Source of the DNA: Pseudomonas entomophila
GTDB taxonomy: Bacteria; Pseudomonadota; Gammaproteobacteria; Pseudomonadales; Pseudomonadaceae
Direction of reading: 5' to 3'
NCBI RefSeq assembly: GCF_029478665.1
Contig: NZ_JARPQB010000024.1
Coordinates: forward strand, 1-64,000
DNA: 64,000 nucleotides
This document shows, in pieces, positions 15,630 to 23,104 of this stretch (the stretch's first letter is position 1; each line of letters opens with the position of its first letter). Position numbers and translations under genes: made by a program. The notes beneath the pieces were generated by a model. The model made no database searches. It was not told the origin of the DNA and worked only from the letters and a program-made list of their open reading frames with translations.

Positions 15630-15712
15630 CCATCGCGGGTAAACCCGCTCCTACAGGATCTGTGATAGCCGCAAACCCTGTAGGAGCGGGTTCACCCGCG
15701 ATGGGCTGCAAA
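15630..15712. repeat. Inverted REP pair
   Basis: CATCGCGGGTAAACCCGCTC at 15631 and the inverted CTGTAGGAGCGGGTTCACCC at 15678 form a REP doublet between the UAS and the DUF3077 gene. Confidence 0.92.
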
Positions 15713-15725
15713 GCAGCCCCAATGC

Positions 15726-15989
15726 TCAATGCGCCATGCCCAGCTCGGCATCATCCATCAGCGCCTTGGCCAAGGCACTCAGGTAGTGGGCCGCCCAGAC
15801 CATGCGTTGGTCGTTCTCCATCACCCCGACCAGGGTCAGGTGGCGCACGCAGTCCATCAGTTCGGAGGATTGTTCGCGGGCGTGCCGGCATGGGATGCCG
15901 GGCTCGATGCAGAACAGCGGTTGGGTGTTGTTTTCACCCTGGTAGAAGCGGGTCTGGCCGACGGTGGTGTTGGGGTCTTCTGGCGTCAT
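15726..15989 (-). CDS. DUF3077-family small protein
   Basis: This is an 87-residue soluble protein with the DUF3077 pattern: FYQGENNTQPLFCIEPGIPC, EQSSELMDCVRHLT and AAHYLSALAKALMDDAE. The family is common and multi-copy in Pseudomonas, and its function is unknown. It is followed at 31 bp by a DUF6124 gene upstream on the same strand, and the two often occur together. Confidence 0.85.
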   Translation of the reverse strand: MTPEDPNTTVGQTRFYQGENNTQPLFCIEPGIPCRHAREQSSELMDCVRHLTLVGVMENDQRMVWAAHYLSALAKALMDDAELGMAH

Positions 15990-16020
15990 GGGGATCTCCT
16001 TGAAGTGGGTAGTTCAGCCA

Positions 16021-16254
16021 TCAGTGCAGGGTGGGTGGCGACAGGGGCATCTGCACTTGGGCCAGTGCCGAATCCAGCAAGGCCTTCACCGTTTCCATCT
16101 CGTGCAAAGCAGCCAGCACGAGCATCGAGCCGGGAGAACGGGAAATGAGCTGGATGGACTGCTGGGCGACGGCCAGGGCGCAGTGGACGTGCTCGGCGGT
16201 TTGGACGAGGGTGTCTTCAAGGATGGTGGGGGGATCGGGGACTATCTTCAGCAT
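16021..16254 (-). CDS. DUF6124-family small protein
   Basis: This is a 77-residue helical protein starting MLKIVPDPPTILED, the typical opening of this Pseudomonas family, then HVHCALAVAQQSIQLI. Function is unknown. It is probably co-transcribed with the DUF3077 gene. Confidence 0.8.
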   Translation of the reverse strand: MLKIVPDPPTILEDTLVQTAEHVHCALAVAQQSIQLISRSPGSMLVLAALHEMETVKALLDSALAQVQMPLSPPTLH

Positions 16255-16547
16255 TCTCAGTTCCTCAGTCGAGCGACCATCCGCCTGCTGTCAGACAGGT
16301 GGGTGGCAGCTGTGCGTAGGTTGACAGACCGGAGGAACTGAGAAGACCGGCGCACGCGAACGTGCCCTACGCACAGCCACCGTTGAGGGCAGACCGTACG
16401 CATACAGTTCATCGCGACCTGTCAAAGTCGCGTCGCTGATTGCAGCGACCCGGCGAGACTAGAGGGCACTGATTGCCACCGCAACGGAAAAACGGCTTGC
16501 GGATTATCTTTGGGAAAGGGACTACAAGAAAGCGGTTAAATCTGATG

Positions 16548-16997
16548 GTTCGGGGTGGGAAAGACCGCGTTGGGGCGGACAGGTGCTTGGCGTTAGCCTT
16601 GTTGCGTTCTTGAGATCGAGCGCCGCCCGCGCGGCGCATCGCGGATGAATCCGCTCCTACGTTTGTTTCGGGCCGGTTATGCCTGAAAGAACACCCGGTC
16701 CGCCTTGTTTGTACGGCGCGGTTTTTCGGCTGGCGCTACCGACGCCCCGCCCGGCTCGTGTCATGCACCAAGGCTGGCAACCATGGCCTTGCAGGTGCGG
16801 CACGTTGCAATCGATGTAGGGTTCGGGGCGGGAAAGACCGCGTTGGGGCGGACAGGTGCTTGGCGTTAGCCTTGTTGCGCTCTCGAGATCGAGCGCCGCC
16901 CGCGCGGCGCATCGCGGATGAATCCGCTCCTACGTTTGTTTCGGGCCAGTTATGTCTGAAAGAACACCCGGTCCGCCTTGTTTGTACGGCGCGGTTT
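16548..16997. repeat. Two 177-bp direct repeats containing REP sequence (in an 859-bp gene-free stretch)
   Basis: Bases 16548-16724 and 16821-16997 are nearly identical, with a handful of substitutions. Each starts GTTCGGGG and contains a REP (GCATCGCGGATGAATCCGCT) and the tail AACACCCGGTCCGCC. A third, inverted REP part lies at 17020-17075. The stretch 16255-17113 holds no convincing gene. A 76-residue open frame at 16409-16639 has no family features. The arrangement looks like a duplicated REP-associated block. Confidence 0.9.
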
Positions 16998-17113
16998 CAA
17001 GGTGCGGCACGTTGCAACAACTGTAGGAGCGGATTCATCCGCGATGCGCCGCGCGGGCGGCGCTCGATCTCATGGGCGCTGCATCTCTTTCGACTAATAT
17101 CTGTTGGCTTCAT

Positions 17114-20100
17114 TCACTGCGCCGGCGCCACCGCCGGCGGCGCCTCGTTGGTCACCCGCAGGATCCCCCACAACCCCGAGGTATTCCCATACGCCGCATA
17201 GTCGCGGAACAGGTAATCCCCCGGCACCGCATTGGCCCCGCCCGCACTCGGCAGCATGAAGCTGAAGTGCGCCGCCGGCAGCACGCTCTCCTGGGCACCT
17301 ATATACATCGCCATCGGGTTGTAGCCGAAGCGCACCGAGCCAATGCCCGGCAACCCCATGGGGTAGCCATCCACATCGCTCTTCTCGGCCTGGTAGTTGT
17401 GCAACGGCCAAACATGCCCATCGAGCTGGTAGGTCATGCCACGGCTTCCGCCACTGGGCATCACGATATGGTTGCGCACCGGCTGCCCCGGCTTGGCATA
17501 CAGCACCGGGGTCTGCGGATCAGCGCCGACCAGGGCGTTGCTGTAGGCCATGTGCACATTGGGGATGTCGGCGAACCCAAGCCCGTCGGCCCGGCCGAAC
17601 GGCGCGTCCGGCGCCACGCCGAAGCGCAGCCACAGCGGCTCGGTCTTGTAGTTCACCGCCATGTTGCCGTTGTCCTGCGGGTCGCCCGCCGCGCCATTGC
17701 CCTCGGTATTGATACCCGCCACCGGGCGACCATCGGCCCAGCGCATGTTCAACGCCCGCTGCCAGACCGTGACGAAGTCGCGGTAGTCCGGCTGGCCGCT
17801 GACCTTCACCGTGGCCTGGGCGCGGCTGGCCGTGTCCTCGGTCCAGGTGGCGGTCTGCGGCAGGATGCTCATGCCACCCACCAGGCCCTTCTGCGGCTGC
17901 TTGATGACATCCGCCGGGGTAAGGTTGAGGCCGCCGAACTCGATGGCGGTGGTGTTGATGTTGTCCACCGTGCGCCCCAGTTGCAGGGTCGGCTTGCCCT
18001 CACGCTCCAGGTGCCCGGCGTAATACTGGTACACCTTGGTCGGCCAGGCACCGCTGCCGCCACTGCGCGGTGGCACGGTCTGCACCGGGTTGAGGCCGAC
18101 GTTGACGCCGTCCGACTTGGTGATGTCGTAGGCCAGCAGCTGGGCGTGCAGCCCGACGTGGCTGGACGGGCGCATCAGGTTGTTGGCGAAGGCGGTCGCG
18201 CCTTCGCTGTCGAAACGGTTGCGCTTGACCACGTTGTGCATCACCGCGGTGCTGGGCAGGTCCGGCATCACCAGCGGCAGGCGGTTCTCCAGGGTGATGC
18301 TGATGCAGTCGCCGGCGTTGGCGCGCAGGATCAGCGGCTCCACCGGCACCCCGGTCTTGAGCTTGCCGGTGCTGGCGTCGAGGTCGGCCTTGCGCACGTA
18401 CAGGATGGCGGTCGGGTCGTGCAGCGGCGCGCTGTGGCCGCCGATGGTGAAGGTCTCGCCATCCTCCGGGTCGACCCCGCTGACCAGCGGGATGCTGGTG
18501 CGCCGGCTGTTGAATACCAGGGTGCCGCCATTGGCCTTGAGCGGGCCACCGACATGCTGGCCGATCCCGGCCGGGTCGCCGATGCTCACCCCCTGGCGGT
18601 TCTCGAGGATGTCGTTGGCCAGCGCCGCCACCACTTCATAGCTGCGCTTGACCGTCGGCCGGGTGCCCACGCCGGTGGGGTTGGCCGTGGTTTTCGGGCA
18701 GATGCCGTCGAAGTTCACGGTGTTGCGCATGGCCACCGGCTGCGGGTTGTTGGGCAGCGCGAACAGGTCGGCGCGCTGGGCGGTGTAGTTGCGCATGATG
18801 CCCCAGATGCCGTTCCAGTAGCCCTCCAGGGCCGCGTCCAGCGAGTACAGGTAGTCGCCGTTGGTGGCGGCGGAGCTGGAGATCATCGACACCGGCGCCA
18901 TGAAGCCCAACTGCTCGGAGATACCGATCATCTGCGACGACTTCCACCCCGAGTTGGAGCTGTTGCCGAAGCCCGAGCCGTTCTGCAGCCACTTCACGCC
19001 GTGCAGGGTGACGTTGTGCTCCTCTTCATGGCCACCGGCGTGCATGCGCAGGCGCACGTTGTCGCCGGAGTAAGTGCGCAGCATCGGCGTGAACGGATCG
19101 CCCGGCTCGCTGCCGGCCTTGTTGATGTGCGGCGGGAACAGTGTGGTGCCACCGGTGGGCCCGACCGCCTGGGTGATCGCCGACGGTGCCAGGTTCATCG
19201 CAGGGATGGCGCGGTCGGTGCGGGTCTGCAGGGCGTAGGCCAGGTCGCCGCCCAGGCCGTCGGCCTGCATGCCGCGCTTGCCGTCGGGGCCGACCTTGTT
19301 CGGGTCGAACACGCGCAGGGCCAGGGGCTCGTTGCGGTAGTTGACGACAAACATGCCCGGGTCGTCCACCGAGATCGCCTGCGGGCACGGCCGGCTCGGG
19401 CAGCCGGGGTTGAGGCCGCCACGGGTCTCGACGATGGCCTCCAGCAAGTTCGAGGCCTTGCCGCGCACCGGCGGGTTGATGGCGTAGCGGAAGCTGTCGG
19501 CGGTGGCCGGGTAGCTCTGCCCGTCGGGGATGCCGTTGGGGCCGGCGCCCACGTAAACGCCGGCTTCATAGGCGTGCTGGAAGTCGCTGTACTCGAGGAA
19601 GAACTCGCGGTAGCTGTCGTTCTTGCCATCGCCGTCGTGGTCGCCGGTCTGGATCACCGCCTGCCACGAGGTCGGGCCGCCGTCCTGGCGCGTGGCCGGA
19701 TTGTACAGTTGCTCGCCCGTCTCGGCGTGGAACCAGGTGGAACCGGCCGGCTCGGCCAGCACGGTGGCATACAGCCCAAGTTGCTGGTGGGTCGATGGGC
19801 CAAGGTGGTCGTGGGTGAAGATGGTGCCCAGGCCACGGTCGACGTTATGCACGTTCACCAACGGGTCGGCGAACCAGCGCTGCATGGCCGTGCGTGCGCC
19901 GAGCCAGTCGGCCCGGCCGAAGCGCCCGAAGTACGGGTGCTGCTTGGCTTTCGGGCAGGCGGCGGTGCCGTCCCGGGCATCGCCTTCTGTGCAGTTGTTG
20001 AAGGCACGGATGGCATGCACCCGCTCCACCACGCTACCGGGCGAGAGGATCCCGTCCTCGTAGTTCCAGCCATTGGCCGAGCCGTCGGCGGCGGTCAGGT

Positions 20101-22954
20101 CCCACTTGGGCAGGTGGATATGCTGGCCGATCACGTCGGTGGGCGTGCGCACCTGGTAGTCGTCCATCTCGTAGAACGACGGGATCAGGTTGGTATGCAC
20201 GTATTGGGTGCAGTCGAAGGTGTTCATGCGCAGCACCATCGGCTCTGGTGGGCGCTGCTTGGTGATCACCGGCCAGGCGTCCTCCCACAGCGCGAGGATG
20301 CGCGCCTGCGGAAAGTGGTAGCCGACCTTGTTGTATACCGCGTCGAACTGGATGTTGGCGGCCTTGTAGATGCGCGGCCGGTCGGCGGTGAAGGTGGACG
20401 AGCCACGGAAGCTCATGCCGGTGAGGTTCTCGCCGCTGAAGAACTCGCCCACGCCCGAGGACTGGGTCAGGCGCTTGCCACGGTCATCCATGCACGGCTC
20501 GTAGTACGGCGCGCCCGCCGTGGGCAAGGCGCCGTTGGTGCGGAACGCCTTGGCCACCGGCGCGCTGCCGGGGATCAGGGCGAAGCTCGGGTGCTCGGCC
20601 TTGGCGTGGAACTGCATGGCCGCCTGCTCGACCTCGGTGCCTTCCTCGGGCAGGTAGATCGGCTTGGCCTTGTGCACCACCTTGGAGAAGTCGAGTTTGG
20701 TGGTGGTGGTCACCGCCTCGCCACCGGCCGATACGCCATCCAGCGCGTGGCGACCGAGGCCGCCGTCCCAGCCATCGACCTGGTTGGGGTCGAGGTTGGC
20801 CCACAGCGCCTTGCCGCTGTCCTTGAGCTGGCGCGCCAGGGCCGGGTCGAGCATGTCCAGCGGCGGGGTCGGCGGGCGCTGGCCGACGCTGCTTTCCATG
20901 CCGCCGATCCAGAACGGGTAGCCGGGGTTCTTCAGCGAGCCGTCGGCGTTGCGGTTGGTCTCGCTGCGGTCGACCAGGGCCAGGGAGCCAACGGCGCGTG
21001 GCGTGGCAGGCTCGCTGGGATGGTCATCACCCTCCTCGTCATCGTCATGCTCGGCCACCAGGGTTTCCGACAACTTCGGCACCACGGTCACTTTGCCGGG
21101 CATCGGCGCCATGGCCTTGCCAGGCAGCGGCACGATGGCCGGGATCGGCGTGCCGGCGATGATCTCGCCGTCCGGCAGTGCCCGGGCGCCTGCGGCAGGC
21201 TTGCCATTGCGCAGGGCGAACGGCGTGCTGTGGTAACCATTGGCGCCCTCGCCGCTCACCGCCAGGCGAGTACCGGGTTCGAACACATCGTGCACCCGCC
21301 ACATGGCCCACATGCCCTGGGCGAAGTGCGGGTAGAAGTGGCAGTGATAGATAGCGTCGCCCGCCACGCGGTTGCGGTTGCCCGAGCCGCCGTTGGCGAT
21401 TTCGTAGGTGTAGCCCACGCCCGGCCCGATGCCCTGGGCATCGATATAGTCGGAGTTGTCGTCGTTAGGGTTGAACAGCCACTGGTGGCCATGCAGGTGG
21501 AAGATGTGCTGTTCGTGGCCGTTGTGGGTGTTGCGGAACTTGGTGAAGTCGCCGATATAGCTGTGGTGCACGTTGGCCGGTTCGGCCGGGTACAGCGCCA
21601 TGGTCGCCTTCACCCCCGTCGCGCTGGCCGGCGGCACCTCGCCCGGGCGAATGTGCTCGAGCCCGACGTTGGCCGGGATGTCCACCAGCGTGCCGATGTC
21701 GCCGACGGTGTGGGCACTCAAGAAGAACTCTTCATAGGCGCACGACAGGCAGTCGTGCATCGGCCCCACGCCCAGCCGGTTGGCCACCACTTCGGCGCCC
21801 ATGCCGCCGGCGGCGTAGTTGATCATGAACGAGTCGCGGGCCGGCTCCAGCACATGGCCCATTACCGGGTCTGCCCAATAGCCTGGGAAGGCCTGGGTGC
21901 CGGCCACTTCGTCGGCGAACTGCGCGGCGAAATCACGGAATGCCTCCAGCCGGTTGGGCAGCGCCGGGTTGCGCTTGCCCACGCTCTCCAGCGGATAGGT
22001 GTTTTTCGGGAAGCTACCGTCCGGGTTGGGCCCCATGACGATGGCGTCGGTTTCGCTGTTGAGGATTTCGTTGCCATCGATCATGGCGATGATCGGTTTG
22101 CCGGCCTTGCCTTCGGCGATCCACGGCTCGGCCTGCGGGTAGCGCGCCTCGTAGTCGATCACCGGCTGGCCGGTGGCCGTGCGCCCAGTGGTGGCCAGGC
22201 GCATTTCCTCTTCGGTCAGGGTGTTGCGGTAGGTGCGCCCGCCTTTCGGTACCACCACCACCTGCCCGAACAGGCCATTGGCGACGTTGCCGGCGTTGCC
22301 CTCGCCGCCGAACGGCGCGCCACGGCTGGACACGGCGAAGGCGCCTTCGCGCTCGGCGTACAGCGTGTAGCTGCGGGTGCTGCCCGGGGCGACCAGGAAG
22401 TTGCCGTTGCGCCCGGTGTTGGCGGCGATGTCGGCGATGCTGTTGACCGCCTGCATGCCGTTGACCTGGAAGCCGGTGTGGCGATCGGTCACCTGCTGGT
22501 CGGCGACGAAGTTTTCGTCATCCTCGACCTCCGGCACCTCGGTCTCCTCCCCCTCTTCACCTTCGGGTTCCTCGGGGTGGATGCCGTGCTTGTTGGGGTT
22601 GGCCTGGTAGGCCAGCAGGTTGCTCAGGTTGACCGTCAGGCAGTCGCCGGCGGCCACCCGCAACACGATCGGCCGCGGGCGCTTGTCCGGGCGCAGGGTG
22701 ACTTTGCCCGGCACCGCCGCGCCGCCCTTGTTCAAGGGCACCTGGTGCTCGTCCACCACGTCCTGGCGCAGGGCGAACATCATGCCGTTGGCGTTCTGCG
22801 CGCCAAGGCGGTTGAACATCAATGGCTGGTCCAGGGCCACCACGTTGGCCGTCAGCGTGCGCTGGCACTGCACGGCGGCCTCGCCGCTGGCCTGCCAGCC
22901 CAGCAAGGCCAACAACAAGGTGGACAAAACAGGGCCTTTGCGCGGGGTCGACAT
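17114..22954 (-). CDS. Giant multicopper oxidase, MnxG/McoA/MofA-type putative Mn(II) oxidase
   Basis: This is a 1946-residue exported protein with a signal peptide ending GEAA after MSTPRKGPVLSTLLLALLGW. It has several cupredoxin domains with copper motifs: HEQHIFHLHGHQW near residues 478-490, the type 1 site HCHFYPHFAQGMW near 535-548, FTHDHLGPSTHQQLG near 1041-1055, and HNVTLHGVKW near 1310-1320. GDHDGDGKNDSYREF near 1105 looks like an EF-hand calcium loop. An acidic segment lies near residues 145-165. Putida-group Mn oxidases MnxG and McoA are of this size class, and Leptothrix MofA is similar. GGAGGTGCCC before the ATG at 22954 fixes the start. Substrate Mn(II) is inferred from family and from the Sco, cytochrome and secretion neighbours. 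Confidence 0.88.
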   Translation of the reverse strand: MSTPRKGPVLSTLLLALLGWQASGEAAVQCQRTLTANVVALDQPLMFNRLGAQNANGMMFALRQDVVDEHQVPLNKGGAAVPGKVTLRPDKRPRPIVLRVAAGDCLTVNLSNLLAYQANPNKHGIHPEEPEGEEGEETEVPEVEDDENFVADQQVTDRHTGFQVNGMQAVNSIADIAANTGRNGNFLVAPGSTRSYTLYAEREGAFAVSSRGAPFGGEGNAGNVANGLFGQVVVVPKGGRTYRNTLTEEEMRLATTGRTATGQPVIDYEARYPQAEPWIAEGKAGKPIIAMIDGNEILNSETDAIVMGPNPDGSFPKNTYPLESVGKRNPALPNRLEAFRDFAAQFADEVAGTQAFPGYWADPVMGHVLEPARDSFMINYAAGGMGAEVVANRLGVGPMHDCLSCAYEEFFLSAHTVGDIGTLVDIPANVGLEHIRPGEVPPASATGVKATMALYPAEPANVHHSYIGDFTKFRNTHNGHEQHIFHLHGHQWLFNPNDDNSDYIDAQGIGPGVGYTYEIANGGSGNRNRVAGDAIYHCHFYPHFAQGMWAMWRVHDVFEPGTRLAVSGEGANGYHSTPFALRNGKPAAGARALPDGEIIAGTPIPAIVPLPGKAMAPMPGKVTVVPKLSETLVAEHDDDEEGDDHPSEPATPRAVGSLALVDRSETNRNADGSLKNPGYPFWIGGMESSVGQRPPTPPLDMLDPALARQLKDSGKALWANLDPNQVDGWDGGLGRHALDGVSAGGEAVTTTTKLDFSKVVHKAKPIYLPEEGTEVEQAAMQFHAKAEHPSFALIPGSAPVAKAFRTNGALPTAGAPYYEPCMDDRGKRLTQSSGVGEFFSGENLTGMSFRGSSTFTADRPRIYKAANIQFDAVYNKVGYHFPQARILALWEDAWPVITKQRPPEPMVLRMNTFDCTQYVHTNLIPSFYEMDDYQVRTPTDVIGQHIHLPKWDLTAADGSANGWNYEDGILSPGSVVERVHAIRAFNNCTEGDARDGTAACPKAKQHPYFGRFGRADWLGARTAMQRWFADPLVNVHNVDRGLGTIFTHDHLGPSTHQQLGLYATVLAEPAGSTWFHAETGEQLYNPATRQDGGPTSWQAVIQTGDHDGDGKNDSYREFFLEYSDFQHAYEAGVYVGAGPNGIPDGQSYPATADSFRYAINPPVRGKASNLLEAIVETRGGLNPGCPSRPCPQAISVDDPGMFVVNYRNEPLALRVFDPNKVGPDGKRGMQADGLGGDLAYALQTRTDRAIPAMNLAPSAITQAVGPTGGTTLFPPHINKAGSEPGDPFTPMLRTYSGDNVRLRMHAGGHEEEHNVTLHGVKWLQNGSGFGNSSNSGWKSSQMIGISEQLGFMAPVSMISSSAATNGDYLYSLDAALEGYWNGIWGIMRNYTAQRADLFALPNNPQPVAMRNTVNFDGICPKTTANPTGVGTRPTVKRSYEVVAALANDILENRQGVSIGDPAGIGQHVGGPLKANGGTLVFNSRRTSIPLVSGVDPEDGETFTIGGHSAPLHDPTAILYVRKADLDASTGKLKTGVPVEPLILRANAGDCISITLENRLPLVMPDLPSTAVMHNVVKRNRFDSEGATAFANNLMRPSSHVGLHAQLLAYDITKSDGVNVGLNPVQTVPPRSGGSGAWPTKVYQYYAGHLEREGKPTLQLGRTVDNINTTAIEFGGLNLTPADVIKQPQKGLVGGMSILPQTATWTEDTASRAQATVKVSGQPDYRDFVTVWQRALNMRWADGRPVAGINTEGNGAAGDPQDNGNMAVNYKTEPLWLRFGVAPDAPFGRADGLGFADIPNVHMAYSNALVGADPQTPVLYAKPGQPVRNHIVMPSGGSRGMTYQLDGHVWPLHNYQAEKSDVDGYPMGLPGIGSVRFGYNPMAMYIGAQESVLPAAHFSFMLPSAGGANAVPGDYLFRDYAAYGNTSGLWGILRVTNEAPPAVAPAQ

Positions 22955-22995
22955 GGGGCACCTCCGGAGGACACGGGGACTCTGGAGGGGTGGGG

Positions 22996-23011
22996 AGCAA
23001 GTCTTATGCCA
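22996..23011 (-). promoter_or_regulatory. Sigma-54 promoter of the multicopper oxidase gene
   Basis: Minus-strand TGGCATAAGACTTGCT has GG and GC exactly 10 bases apart and TTGCT at -12. It is about 42 bp before the ATG. As I recall, Mn(II) oxidation in P. putida GB-1 requires the two-component proteins MnxS1/MnxS2/MnxR, and MnxR is an NtrC-type regulator, which agrees. Confidence 0.8.
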
Positions 23012-23062
23012 CGAAAATAGACGTTTATTTTCAATGGCCTGAAACGACAAAGGCAGCGCACT

Positions 23063-23099
23063 GGGGCCTATTCCCCAGTCGCTGCCCCCTGAATCGGGT
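23063..23099. promoter_or_regulatory. Composite G/C palindromes, putative enhancer site
   Basis: GGGG-CCTATT-CCCC at 23063-23076 lies inside the longer palindrome ACTGGGG..CCCCAGT. It is followed 23 bp on by CCCC-TGAATC-GGGT at 23086-23099. The first block is 52 bp from the promoter, as before the propeller operon. It could also act as a terminator for the GGDEF-EAL gene, but no T-run follows. Confidence 0.68.
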
Positions 23100-23104
23100 G
23101 AAGC

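Noticed and set aside
16409..16639. A 76-codon minus-strand frame in the duplicated REP block
   Set aside because: It has no family features or ribosome site, and it overlaps repeat DNA.
17072..23020. A 1982-codon open frame on the plus strand opposite the multicopper oxidase
   Set aside because: It is a high-GC mirror frame, rich in His, Arg and Ala without domains. The minus strand has signal peptide, ribosome site, promoter and copper motifs.
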